Origin: Pseudisothecium myosuroides
Lineage: Eukaryota > Streptophyta > Bryopsida > Hypnales > Lembophyllaceae
Direction: 5' to 3'
Length of the DNA stretch: 64,000 nt
Assembly: GCA_951799445.1 (NCBI GenBank)
Contig: OX637287.1
Coordinates: forward strand, 34,552,224 to 34,616,223
Shown one piece after another: positions 37,231 through 49,600 of the stretch. Each line of letters starts with the position of its first letter. Positions within the stretch are counted from its first letter, which is position 1. The notes under the pieces were generated by a model, which worked only from the letters and a program-made list of their open reading frames with translations, did no database searches and had not been told where the DNA came from. The translations under genes were made by a program, and so were the position numbers.

Positions 37231-38854
37231 GATTCTCTCTTAAACACCAATTTAAAGTAGTTAACGCCTAAAGGACTTAGTATCCTATGAGCCCTCAAGT
37301 TAGCACTTGGAGCTCTGGGTTTATTTTTCGTGATTTATTATTAATTTTTGGTGTCAATTCATGCAAAATAGCATGAATTAGTAGTTGAGAGCAGTGTGGT
37401 AGAAGTCCATACCAGATTAGTGAGGAGTCTTCTTAAAATCATGGAAAGCACAAAATACTCTGCTTTTCTACGTTTAGGTCTTAGTTTAGTGTCTTAGAGT
37501 TCAGATTAACGTTTTAGTGAGAAGTGAGGATGTGAGAGTTAGCTAGTTCCAGTGTCTTGTCCATATAAAATTCAACATGTGGAGTAAATGTGACAGCCTA
37601 GCTAAATTATAAGAGTCTATGTTCAGGTTTAAAAGTGTCTAGATCCAATTCATGTAGAATTTGGACTAGTTATGTGAAGACTTACAAGTGTTTAAGAATA
37701 CAAACTAGAATGCAAAGTAGAAGAAGGGCGAGGTAATTAGAGCTTATAGAAAGCTGCTTTTAAGATAAAAGCATGCCAAGAAGTCAACATTGGAGCTAAT
37801 TATCCACAACAAACCTCGATACCAGACTGATTTCCCCCTCGAGTGGAAATTATTAAGGAATTGCTAAATTTAGTATCCTTATTGGAGTTTTGGTTTTGTC
37901 CTTAACTTTTGGACACTTCCTAAAAGATTGCCCAAAAGTTTTGGAATTTTACAAAACTCCATGATGACTCCATGAAAAATCAACCGCCTTTGAAATTGAT
38001 GATAATTTCATAGAAATTACCCAACGTGCGGTAAAATCTCACTAAAAATTAAATTAGAGTTTTGTGTGCCAAAGAAGCGACTTGTCAAGTTTGAAGACTT
38101 TCTAATAGTCAAAAGTACCAGAATCGGCAACAACATCGAATTTAACAAGAATTTACAACATAGCGGCGGATTAACCGGCAAACCAGGAGCTAGCGGTGTC
38201 CGAATGTCGCAAACAAGGATTGTTTTTTTATTCTCATGAACCTTCCAGGCAACCCTAGCCAGTCAGTTTTCTTGGAAATTGCAAATTCCATTAGTTGGGA
38301 TTTTGATTTCTTTTTGGAATTACCGTTAGTGATTTTTACGAGTATTTACAACTTGGAAGGAGTATGGGGGTCCTGAATCTAATTAGGGTCTTTTGAACGC
38401 GATGATGCAATCAATTTTTAATTTGAAGTTGTTTTCAAGAAGATAGGAAGAGTTCAGTCGTAAGTTTGACTTTTTTAGAATAATTAGTGATAATTCAGAG
38501 TTAATTTGCAAAATATCTAGGTGAAAGTTGAAGATTAGATTTAGTTAAGATTTCAAATCTTTCCTTTAAAAGTCAATTTAGATTAAACTAAAAATATTTG
38601 AAAATATCCTAGGTTATTCACGAATTATCTCAAGGACAAAATAGTTAATTTCCGAAATATCTTTGGGAAAAATCTTAGATTTTATTTGGACAAGATTTCC
38701 TTGGTAATTAAGGCTTGTTCTAGAAAATTCTAAAGATTAAACAAAAATTATTTAGCAAATATCTTAGGATAGAATAGGATTTAGCTTAGGATAGTTTTCG
38801 AGTAAAAGAACTAATATCTTATGGTAAACCAAGGTGGTGGGGCCTTCTAGTGAG

Positions 38855-38863
38855 TATATAAGG
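38855..38863 (+). promoter_or_regulatory. TATA box of block A
   Basis: TATATAAGG, at the position equivalent to the TATATAAGG of block B and followed by a pyrimidine-rich leader. Confidence 0.5.
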
Positions 38864-39619
38864 CCTCCCTCTGAAGTTTCTCATATCCCATTATCTGCTC
38901 ATCAACATTCTGTCGGAGTGTGGAGACTCTTTGTTGTTCAATTTGCTTACCGGCTTTGTCGAAAGCATTTATTTAGACCAAATTTTGGTCATTTTTTGCT
39001 CACTTTGCTTTCTTGTAGTGGAGGATTTGGTCAAAGGACAAGGGATTCCCTTTAAACCATCAAGCCACACTAAAACCACACTTTTGGGAGACTTAGTTCC
39101 TCAAAACTTGGATACTTTTGTTCACGTACTAATTTTATATTTTGAAACAACATTTGAGTCAGAATTCTTAAGGCGGTGAAGCTAGTTTTTACCAAAAGGT
39201 TCTAACACTCAAAAACCCGCCAAACTTTGTTGTATAACAAAATTTGGTTTGACTTAACTTCTAAATTTCGGTTTAAACACTGTCATGTATACCTCATTTA
39301 GGAATTAAAACTATTTGGTACTTTGGAAATTCTTTGATCCTTAATTTTCGGTTCAAGCACTGTCATGTGCACCTCATTTAAGGGTTAAAACATTCTAGAA
39401 CCACTCGGGACCATGTTATACGAGTTTTTCCTAGGGTTGCTTCCGCACGGCAAAGTTTTGATCTTAAAACCATTTACTTTGAAGGAGAAAAGTTTGGGAA
39501 AAAATCGTTGGCTTTTTTGGCCTACTTAAACCAAAAAAACTCACCAAATGGCTCCTTTTCTTTCCGCCGCAAATTGCTCGAAATTTGCTTATACGCTCTA
39601 TTGCCCAAGTTATGGATTT

Positions 39620-39955
39620 TAGTTGTTAGTTTAGTTTTTGTTTTAGTAGTTGCTTTGCTCAGTTTATCCCAAAAATCCCCCAAATCCCAAAAACCATTTA
39701 GTTTAGTTTGTTTTGCTTAGTTTATTCCAAAAAAACTCCAAAAACCATTTAGTTTAGTTTGCTTTGCTTAGTTTATCCCAAAAAATCCCAAAAAATATTT
39801 AGTTTAGATTTGTTTGCTTAGTTTATCTCCAAAACCCCCCAAACCATGTAGTTTAGTTTGCTTTGCTTAGTTTATTCCAGAAAATCCAAAAAACATTTAG
39901 TTTAGATTTGTTTGCTTATTTATTATCCCAAAAATCTCAAGAACCATTTTAAATT
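39620..39955 (+). repeat. ~60-bp tandem repeat, about five units
   Basis: Units alternate TTTAGTTTAGTTTGCTTTGC-like text with TTTATCCCAAAAAATCCC-like text. It lies inside block A downstream of the TATA box, where block B has its own, different tandem arrays. Confidence 0.85.
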
Positions 39956-42479
39956 TAGTCGTTTTGCTAGTTTAGTTAGTTAATTTCCTTAAGTTAATTC
40001 GTTTTTTTTAGTTTTTTTTAAAGATCAGAAATTAGCAACTAAGAACCAAAATCGATGCCAAATAGAACCAGAATTAGTACTGAATAGAACCAAACCAGTA
40101 CCAAATAGGACCAGACCAGCAGATCAGAAGACAACCGAGCCAGCAAGGGGTTGGGTATCGGACCCGTGGCCGGGTATTGGAGGGCTACAGGAACGGGCTG
40201 CGGGAGTGGACTACGGGAACAGTGGGGGTTTGGCAAACCACGCCCCGCCACGTGGCACAAGCTCGGAGGAGTTCAGTGGCTGCCGATAGCAGGCAAGCTT
40301 CATGGGTCCCGAACCTCAGCCACCAGATTCTCAAACTTTGGTGTCCAGGCTCTCAAACTCTGGTGAGACTAATTAAGATCCCTTAAATCAAATTGATGAT
40401 ATAACAAAGCCTCGGCAGTTGATAACCACGCCACAAAGTTTTGAATTTTCAATCAACACTTGGTTGCAACAAACTATAAGCACAAGTTCCTCCCACACCA
40501 AGCTCCAACTCGTAATCCAAATCAACAAAACAAGAATGAGAAGAAATTGACGAGGGAAGAAGAAGGAAGTGGCGGCTTTGCAAAGGAATTAGGATTAAAA
40601 AACTAATACTTCTCAAGCATCTAACTATTCATTTGGAATTATTCTTGGTTTTGTTCATTTTTCCTATTCATCAAACTATTCACGTGGGCCTTGGTTTTCA
40701 TGAATAGTAAATGAATAGGAAAAATGTTTTGTTGTGCTTTTCCTATTCATTTACTATTCATTTTGGATTTGTTTTGGTTTTTATTCCTTTCCTATTCCTT
40801 TCCTATTCCTTTCAGAACAATTCTTTGTTTTTTTAATTCTTTATTTCCTATTCATTTCCTATTCATTTGGAATAATTCTTTGGTTTATTCCTTTTACTAT
40901 TGAAGAGTTTGGTCTTTTCCATCAATTAGGGTTTTGGAAGAAATTAGTTGGTTGAATGTTGATTTAGGTTTTGTTTTATTAGGCGTAATAAGTCAAATAG
41001 AAAAAGACAAAAAGTCAACAAAAATATTAGATTAATCCAACAAAAATAATAAACTAATGAATAACAAACAAATTTAACTATTCATTGGAATATTGATTAG
41101 AATTGAAAAATATTAATCTTTTAAATTAATTCTTGAATAAAATAAACCTTCAAGGTAGTTAGAAATAGAATCTTGAAGCTTATTTTATTTCAAAGAGTTG
41201 GTTTAGAAACCAACTAAAAACCATTAGAAATTTAACGTAAATTTCTAAACCCAAAGGAATTAAATTAAATGCTTTAAACTAACCACCTTTTGTAGGAAAT
41301 TAGCCAGAAAGAATGTAGAAAAGAAGATTTTCCAAACATTCTGACACCGAATTTTCATCAAACAGACGGAGCACACATGATGGAGGACGACGGATATTTC
41401 GAATCCATTATGTTGGTAATTTGCGATGACGGGACCATGGTTACGATGGACACAAAAGTATGTTAGTCTTTCACTTTTCTTTTGCTTTTTAAAAAAAAAA
41501 TTGAAGTTAGAATCGTTGCTTTTAGAAGTTAATTTTTAGATTGTAATTTTAGAATTTAAGTTAGAATTTAGAACCTAATAGGTAATTTTTAGAGGTTTCC
41601 AAAACCAAATCACACTTAAGAAATAACCAAAAAACAAAGAAGTTATTAACAATTAAACTTAACCATAAAGTTGGATGGAAATTTAAGATTTTCATCCAAA
41701 AAAATCTAAAAAGAATATTTAAAAAATAATTTAAGGTGGAATCAAACAAAAAATCTATAAAGATTCCAAAATCCCTTTTATTTTTGAAAATACTTTCTTT
41801 TTTAAGGATAAAAATTTTGGATGAAGTTTGAGACTAATTTTGGATGAAAAACATCCAACTAGGTCAAAATCCCAAATAATCTTAATAATCTAGAACTTAA
41901 AAGAATTAATAATCTAATCCTAGAATTTAGAATTATTTAGAATTGATTTGCTATTTTAGATTACTGGATGAAGTTTTTAGCACAAGTGGGGCCAAAATTT
42001 GACCCGTGGTAACTTTTGTTAGAAATTCCAGAATCTAACTTTCTTTATCATTTTGGGAAGGGAAAGTTATATTCTATTAGGTTGCTTAGATACAATTTTA
42101 GTTAGATTAGATTTTGTTTTATTTTTTCCATTTGACCTAACTATAATGTTTTAATTAATTAACAAATAATTTTTTTCTTAGAATTAGTGAAATTTTACAG
42201 GATTATCAGTCACAAGAAGTGTCCATTGCTTGGAAGGCGAACACTTAATTAAGAACCACCTAACTAGGAGTGAATCTCCAACGAAACAACCGTTAGAGCC
42301 CATGTGTAACTTTCTGACTCAAAGGTGGAGTTAAAAACACTCACGTATCCCCTAGGGGACAAATGAAAGTTTGGAAACACAAATTATTATAGTCTCAATT
42401 TAAGACATAATCTTTTGAAAAAAAATTGAAAAAATAAAACATATTAGCTTTCTAGGAATGTAATTTTTATTTTAATCGA

Positions 42480-43215
42480 TGCCCCCCCCCCAAATGTTAT
42501 GCCACACTAAGCTCAAAATGGAGTGTGTTGAGCGGCACCAAAAAAATCATAATAACTCAAAAATAATTTTTTATAATTTTTGTTTATCACAAAAAATATT
42601 TTTGTATGCATGGAAAGATTTGATTCATTTTCATTGGACTAGTAATGAGAAAGTTATGGAGAGTCTTGCTTTGAGGGCAATCAAAGTATCTTCTTCAAAA
42701 AATAACTCAGAGGATTCAGTTTTTAACTCAATTTTTGTAATTTAAAAAAAAGAAGTTCTACATGGTTTAATTCGCTTGCTAGAATGATCTCACCATTGAA
42801 ATTAATGTGTTTCAATTACCTATTCATACCTAGGATTTCTTTCTATCTCATATCTACTTCTACTTAACAATTTTTAAATGAATGAAAATCAAGTTGTTGT
42901 TTTTGGGAAAAAAATTTGCTCCACTCACAATTCAATTCAACATAAAAAAACTCTAAATCAAAATCTGTATTGCAAATTTTTTAAGTTTAGGAGATATAAA
43001 GCCTTAAAGTTGAGTTAGATAAGGTGCAAAAAAAAACATCTTCTTCACTTTAAATGCAAATATCTTGCAATTTGTGTGGGCAAAAGTTTTGAAGTTTTTT
43101 TCCATACAACTTTATACTAGTTTAGTGCAAGATCCTATTGTTAAATATGGAAAAAAAATTAAGTTTCGCACTCAACAATAGAAATGGCAATTTTATATAT
43201 TTTTCGATAAGAAAA
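42480..43215 (-). mobile_element. Decayed copy D of the TTAA element (reverse)
   Basis: The reverse complement is colinear with copies A and C: TAAGCTCAAAA near 42507, then GAGAAAGTTATGGA, AATGATCTCACCATTGAAAT-like text, and CACTTTAAATGCAAATATCT followed by TGCAATTTGTG near 43057-43082. Neither terminal CCCC/GGGG motif with TTAA survives clearly. Confidence 0.65.
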
Positions 43216-44212
43216 AGTGTTCATGTGCATAAGTATAAAAAGAAAAAAAGAAAGAAGAGAAGTAATCATATGCATTTTGATCAATACAAAATTTAATATC
43301 AAATCAAATTTATTAAGTTTCTTTTAAAAAAAAATTGTATAATTATGATACAAATTTTGTTGGTGTCACAATTTGCCCCTTCACTAATAAAATAAATTTA
43401 TTGGTCAAGGTTGGCATTTCCTATTGAATAATTAATTAAAATTGCAACATCCAAGGGCTTTTTTGAATTTCTTAGATTTTACTCTAAACTGAACAGAAAA
43501 TGTTGAAGCTTTGATAAATTTAATCATTTTCTTAAATTTTAATCATATAATATTAAATGAGACATTTTATGGATCACTTATAAAAAAAATTCAACAATTT
43601 CAAGTATAGATTGAAAGATTGTAATGTTATATCACAAGGGGTCTAAAAAATTAGAAATGAATGGAAGTCTTTCAATCTTCTTTCAACAAGGCAAATATGA
43701 AATTGGGATCATGAGAATAATGTAAAGTTCAAGGTCACAGTTTTTATAATTATAATGAATTTATGGCATCTCAAAATCTACTCTATATTGTTTTGAATGA
43801 ATTTCCAATGTAATTTCTTTCTTAAGTTTTAGACTAGTGAATTTGAGGCTCATTTCCAATTATGATTTACAATAGACAGCTTGGCTTGCACAAAATCTTG
43901 AAAAAAAAAATCATAAATATAATTTTCAAAATCGTTTTATGATGCTAAAATACACTCTAAAGGACATTTTATTTTAATAATAAAAATAGAAATTTGATAG
44001 ATTTTTATTTAATATCAAAAATTTTGACATTAAAATATATTGCCTGAAGCATTTAGAAGTTAAAGTTCGAAAAGCGATTTGGCAAATTCTAAACATGTAA
44101 AGATTTATTTTTTTCCATTAAAAAAATGAAAAAATTCACTTGTAAATATGTATAACATTGTTAAATTTGTTGAAGTGACCCCCCCTAGATAGAGGCATAG
44201 TTTGTAACGAAC
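43216..44212. other. AT-rich intergenic DNA
   Basis: Very AT-rich with no coding signal and no repeat boundary that I can support. Confidence 0.6.
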
Positions 44213-44561
44213 GTGCAAGATGCAAGATAAGACAAGACAAGATGGTTTCAAGACTAGAGCTAAAGTCAAGAACTAAGATCAAGAAAGGTGTTGTCGAGAG
44301 TGAGGACTACCTCAGCCTCGGCTTTTATATGTACTACCAGCTACGAGGTTCTTCTAAAAGCTTCTGCTATTTGAAAAGCTTCTCAAGAAGCTTTCCTCTA
44401 GCTTGGACGTCCTTCTAGAAACTTCATCTATTTGAAAAGCTTCCTTTCAGCTTTGACGCCCTTCTAAAAACTTCCAGAAGCTTCTCCTACTCAAAAAGCT
44501 TCTCAAGAAATTTTTTCCAACTTCAAGTTTTTGGGAGGAGGTTCTAACTATGTCCGTGACA
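44213..44561 (-). mobile_element. Candidate chromovirus 3' LTR (~349 bp)
   Basis: On the minus strand a polypurine-like AGAAAGAGGTGA is followed by TGTCACGGACATAGTTAG, a typical start for plant chromovirus LTRs. The segment ends GTTACA near 44213. Within it lie heat-shock-element-like motifs and then a CATATAAAAG TATA box (about 44333-44324). It is downstream of the decayed integrase on the same strand. No second LTR was found, so both ends are inferred. Confidence 0.5.
44352..44484 (-). promoter_or_regulatory. Array of heat-shock-element-like motifs
   Basis: Perfect three-unit TTCnnGAAnnTTC matches lie at 44413-44425 and 44472-44484. The second extends upstream to a five-unit array from 44462 with one imperfect unit (AAA for GAA). 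A further TTCnnAAAnnTTC is at 44352-44364. On the minus strand the array precedes a TATA box by about 20 bp, a normal promoter arrangement. HSEs of this kind drive heat activation of the Arabidopsis ONSEN retrotransposon. Confidence 0.55.
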
Positions 44562-44629
44562 TCACCTCTTTCTGTAGCGATGAGTTCCAAGAGAAGCTCA
44601 AGTGAAACTAGTTCTACATTTACAAAAAA

Positions 44630-45058
44630 TCAAGAATGTAACGAACAGTATCTACAACATAAACTGCATTGATCGCTAGACAAAGATTGGACATGGCCAC
44701 TTAGCCAACGATTGTGACCTCGACTTTTTTCTACTGGAAAAAATCCAAAATATTGCTCCATGTTGAAACTTTCAAAACATCCTTGGAAGGTAACTTCTGG
44801 TTCATCAGACTCGAGTTTTTCAACTTGTAGTAAGATCACTAGAGCTCGGACGTTAGGTTGAAGATTATCATGCCATGGCTGCTTGATACATGGTCGTTTT
44901 CGTTGTGCCAAAGATTCACCTTCATCTTGCGGTCGTCGTTGTGGAGAATCTGCAAGTTGCAAAGGTTGGTCCAATAATTGTGACATAAAAAGCTTAAGCA
45001 TGGATTCGATAGTGTGCTCGGGATCTGAAAAGTCTCTAAAAATCTTCCAATTAGACAT
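44630..45058 (-). CDS. Unrecognised 142-codon frame between integrase and LTR
   Basis: The open frame starts MSNWKIFRDFSDPEHTIESM and contains QPLQLADSPQRRPQDEGE. Its composition is protein-like compared with its flanks. A TATA-like GGATATAAAAAGAGG lies about 110 bp upstream on the minus strand. No known domain is recognised. It could be an extra retrotransposon open frame, or the start of gag from a second nested element whose LTR precedes it. Confidence 0.35.
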   Translation of the reverse strand: MSNWKIFRDFSDPEHTIESMLKLFMSQLLDQPLQLADSPQRRPQDEGESLAQRKRPCIKQPWHDNLQPNVRALVILLQVEKLESDEPEVTFQGCFESFNMEQYFGFFPVEKSRGHNRWLSGHVQSLSSDQCSLCCRYCSLHS

Positions 45059-45179
45059 ATTGGAATTTTTGCAAAGATTAACTAAAGACTAAAATTTTCT
45101 ATAACTAAAGTGAAGACTGTCTTTTGAATAAAGACCCTTTCATTTGTATTAACTTTCCTCTTTTTATATCCAAAGAAGC

Positions 45180-46620
45180 TATTGTTTAAATAGGCTATGA
45201 TTTATCAAGATAGAATTGACAAGATTCATATATCTTTTGTGACCCGTTGACCAAGTTCACTACTAATTCCCATGTGTGTTCATTAATGTCGTATTTGCGC
45301 TAATGTACCAAGTATTTCAACTTGTCGTGTCTACGTCGTGAATCAAGTACCTTTTCCACCTCATATTTTTCATGATTATTTATTTCAATGGAAGGCGGTG
45401 GTGGTTGACTTCTTGTTGGCAAATTTGACTCTTTATGTGGCTCAAAAAGAAAAACATGAAAGACCGGATGAATGCTAGAAGCTCCAATCGATAAGCGACA
45501 AGATTGGTCTGCTTTTGAATGGAAAATGGACCTAGCCGACAATAATCCAATTTGTCACATGGTTGAGTAGTCTTGATGTTGCGTCGAAAGAGTCAAATTT
45601 GTCACCAACTTGGAATGAAGGTGATTCTTTGTGCAACGCGTTTGCTAACGTCTCGTAACGATTTTGAGTTTCTTGTAGATGGAGTTTCATTACAACATGA
45701 AGCTCTGATAACCGCGAGGTTAAGTCTTTGGCTATCGGATTGTCCACTTGAAAAATGTTAAATAGGTCAAACTTGGAAGGATATCCATAATTGACATAAT
45801 ATGACGTTTGTCGAGTAGAAGTGTAGATAGTGTTGTTGTAAGCAAACTCCGCCAACGTTAGATGTGAAGTCCAATCATTTTGTTGATAGTTGATGGTGCA
45901 ACGTAAATATTGTTTCAACACTTGATATACGCGTTCAATTTGTCCATCTGTTTGAGGATGGAAGGCAGAAAAAAGTTTAATATCTAACCTTAAAGTTTCA
46001 AAGAGGAACCTCCAAAATTTGGAAACAAATTGAGGTCTTTGGTTCGATACAATATCGTCTGGCAGTCCGTGATGTCAATAAATATTGTCCAAAAAAAATT
46101 TCGTTATTTCTTCGCTAGGTATTGTCTTCTTACATGGTATAAAATGTGCCATTTTTGTGAGTTGATCCACAATCACACATATGGAATGAAAGGTCTTGGA
46201 TAGAGGTAAGTCCGTAATAAAATTCATAGAAATTTAATACCATGGCTGCTTCAAATAAGTAATGGCTGGAGGAGTCCATGCGACCGATGTCGAGGATTCT
46301 TAGATTTTGAACAAGTGTTACAAGTGAGTACAAAGTCCTTAACGACTTTCAACATTTTGAGCCATCAAAAATCTCGAGACATGAGCTCTAATGTTTTGTT
46401 CAATCCAAAATGTCTAGCAACAGGAAAATTAGTTGAGTTTGAAAAAGTCAAAGGTGCAATCAGGAATGGATAAACGTTTTTTAAAATACAAGAGGTTGTC
46501 CGAATACTTGAAGTTGTCGCCATCGCAGTGAAACCGACGTTTGATGTCAAGAACTAGAGTATCTAGAACCGATGTTGCACGGACTTGGTCAATGAACAAA
46601 TAATCAACTGGCATTGCCAT
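45180..46620 (-). pseudogene. Chromovirus (Ty3/gypsy) integrase and chromodomain, decayed
   Basis: Read on the minus strand in several frames, the following occur in order. The H2C2 zinc-binding region is HFGLNKTLELMSRDF through CNTCSKSKNPRHR, with a stop replacing a Trp. The integrase core is VIVDQLTKMAHFIP, then GLPDDIVSNQRPQF, where relatives have SDRGPQF so the second catalytic Asp is lost, then SAFHPQTDGQIERV with the Glu kept. The C-terminal LKQYLRCTINYQQNDW block and ALHKE/FQVGDKF follow. A chromodomain-like tail with KYLVH continues past a TAG (where relatives have Trp) into YDINEHTWELVVNLVN. Several frameshifts and stops make it non-functional. Its 5' side is cut at the pogo element. 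Confidence 0.85.
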
Positions 46621-46621
46621 A

Positions 46622-49600
46622 AGGTAAAACAGCCCATGACAATCAAATCACCCATGGTCATCTAAAGGATGGCCCCAATTCAGTTAGAGATCAGTCAGGA
46701 AAGTAAAGGCTGTTTTTAAAAAAAAAATCATTTCCAATAAAAACATATTTCTAATGCAACAAATTTATGTTCCTTAAAGATTAAGGAAAAATTTGATTAT
46801 GGAAATAAATTGACAGTTTTGTACTATAGTTAAGGTCTTACACGGCTGTCAGGATAACTGCATTTAGTGTTGGAAAATACTAATTAGGTTCAAAAAGTGT
46901 TGCTTCATGGTTATGAAAAAACCGAAATAGAAATCCATAGGTGTCAAGTATAGCAGTTGCATTGCAACTTTTCAGTTTAGGAGTGTGGAAATGGATGTTT
47001 TGTTATGGAGACCACATTGTTGTGAGAGAAGGGCACAATATTTAGAATTTAGGCAGAACAATTGCAATGGGTACATCAAGTAGCGAAGATATGGAGAACT
47101 TACCATATAGAAATTTGTATGAAAGGGCTGATGATGAAGATGAATATTACAGCTCTAACATCAATAGTGTTACTTCAGAGGAGGATGTTGAGCTTCAAGG
47201 GGATCTCAATGAGGAAGAGGTATATGAAGAGCTACTAACTTCTATTTTTGATATTCCAGATTCAAGCCTTGCATATAAGAAGGGAGTTCAAATTCTTGGT
47301 GGAAGCAGAGCACAACATGCAATTGATACATCAAACATCAAGGTAGAGCCCACAACATCTAGGCAGCAGAATTTTCATTATGATTTAGGAAAAGAAGTGC
47401 ACAAAGAAGGCCAACCTCACAACCTGCAACCACTGCCAACATGTTTCAATAATAGAGTTGAACAATGGCCAGTTTGTGACCATAACAATGCGGAAGGTAT
47501 AGATATAAGTGGTGACAATAGTTTTGGAGTTAAGGGCAACCAACACTTGAAAAATGGTAGCCTAAGTGGCTTGGGAGAGAGTAGAAGAGAACAAGGTCAA
47601 CAACGCAGCTCCAAGTTGCAGTCACAGCTTCCAACAGTAGAGCTCCAACTCCCAACAGTGCAGCTAGAAGAAGATGACCTACATCAATCCAACCAGAAGC
47701 TACAAGAAGTAAACTATTATGAACAAGGAGTAGATGTAGCATTGCGTCGCAGTACCAAATCCAAAAGAGGGCAAGGAAGATCAGTATTTCAAGCAACTTA
47801 TATAGAAGAGGCAAGCTATTCAACAAGGCATAGTAACTCAAGCACAGACAACAGTGACAAGTCATACAATAGGAGTTGGAGAAGTGATGATTCCACTAGT
47901 GAAGACAATGGAAGTGACTTTGGCATAGAAAGAGCTGCTAAGAAGAAAAAGGAAGGCAAGAGGAAAATACCTATGTTCCCAGAGCTCCCAGGTAGCAGTG
48001 ACAATGAGCAAGAAGATCACCACAAGAAAGGCAATTCATCCTTGAGAATGGAGAAGCAAGTGGCAAAGCATTTTGGAGCAGAGGAGAAAGAACCAACATA
48101 GTCCAACCTGCATACAAGACAAGGAAAGTGTCAGAGCATCCAGAGGTAATTATACCATCCTTTTCTATGAAACTTTTAATAGATGTTACTCACAAGAAGC
48201 CACCACCCAAGAAAAAAAATAGCTTTAGAACTGCAAGTGGTAAGGGAAGAGGGTCTTGGACTGATAAAGCCCTGAAATTAGCAATCCAAGCAATAGAGGA
48301 TGGCCACAAAATCCAACAAGTTAGTGATTTTTATAAAATACCTAGAACTAGCTTGGTAAATCATGATGATGGAAAGAGAACATCAAGAAAAGTAGGAAGA
48401 CAAGGTACCCTTACCAAACAAAAAGAAGCAGCCTTATTGGAATATTTAGACAACATGTTAACTTGGGGTCTCCCTTTGACAACCAAAGATTTGAGAGAAA
48501 AGGTGGCTGAGATGGTCCAAGGAAGACCAAATCCTTTTACCAATGGTATACCTGGGGCAAGCTGGCTGAAGTGGTTCAAAAAACGAAATCCACAATACAC
48601 TCTTAGAGTTGCACAAGGATTAGAAGTAAATAGGGCTCAAGGATTGTGTCCAGCCTATGTGAAAACCTTCTATGACAACTTAGCTACAATGTATGAAAAA
48701 CACAAGTACTCTCCAGATTAAATCTGGAATGCAGATGAGAGTGGTGCTCAGGCAGGTAGAGGAGGAGCTAGAATTCTTGCAAGAAGAGGGACAAGAACTG
48801 TTCATTTACTAATGGCTGGTCAAAGAGAATCCATTATAGTTCTATCAGCTATGAATGCAGGAGGAGAAATAATACCAAACTTCTACATATTTAAAGGAAT
48901 GTATAGGATGAGTGATTATATTAGCCTATATGAAAAGGATGCTACCATGGCTATGCAACCTGATGCATGGATGACCTCTTTTCTTTTCTCTAAGTGGATG
49001 GACTATTTTCTTGAAAATGTTCAAAAGAAAGGAAACATGAGTCCAACCCAAAGGCATTTGATGGTTTTAGATGGGCACAACTCCCATGTTACCTTAGAAG
49101 TCATTGAAAAAGTAGGGGCAGCTGGGTTAGATCTTATCTCCTTACCTTCACACACTAGCCATGCACTTTAGCCCCTTGATGTGTCCATTTTCAAGCCCTT
49201 CAAGATAGCCTTCAAGGCTTATAGAGATATCTGGAATAGACAAAATAGGGGACAAAGTGTTAAGAAAGAAGATTTGGCCTAATGGGTTAGTCTAGGGTTA
49301 CAAAAAGCAATGACAACATCAAATATCAGATCAAGGTTTGCAGCCACTGGGATTTGGCCACTCAATCCATCAAGAGTAAATAAGAAGATGGGACCAAGTG
49401 AAGGATTTGTGGAGAAACCTCTAGATGTGCAGATTGGAGAAATCTTGAATGAAGATGTATCTAGTATACAAGAAAATGTGGTTCACTACTATGTAGATCT
49501 AGAAGATGAAGTCCATGATGAAAATACTGATCATGTGGAAGCTCCTATAGATTCTAGTGAGGAACATTTTTCTAGATTCTTGAGGTTGCCTCAAAAAGTG

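Larger units (their letters stand above)
37288..42370 (+). mobile_element. LTR-retrotransposon-like block A (little coding capacity)
   Basis: Colinear with 51054-56100 over about 5 kb. Shared landmarks in order: a TG-starting edge with CACTTGG; AAAATCTCACTAAAAATTA (38034); a TATATAAGG promoter (38855); a tandem-repeat zone; A-rich text followed by an AGGCAAGCT segment; a mini-exon-like ATG frame (about 41377); and TCCATTGCTTGGAAGGC (42222). The layout suggests a long LTR with promoter, a leader and an internal domain. No gag-pol domain is readable, so it may be a LARD-type derivative. The exact LTR 3' end and primer-binding site could not be placed. Confidence 0.55.

Noticed and set aside
37261..37275. 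TTAACGCCTAAAGGAC, resembling a TTAA-element terminus next to block A
   Set aside because: No partner terminus and no internal similarity to the TTAA family was found nearby, so it may be chance or a relic only.
39620..39955. Regularly spaced ~60-bp repeats considered as a CRISPR-like array
   Set aside because: Units are contiguous and degenerate with no unique spacers, and the context is a plant nuclear retroelement.
48719..49282. Three TAA/TAG codons within the transposase, raising the idea of stop-codon reassignment
   Set aside because: A frameshift is also present, and the decayed integrase has a TGA replacing a Trp. Intact host genes in the window end in normal stops. Ordinary decay explains it.
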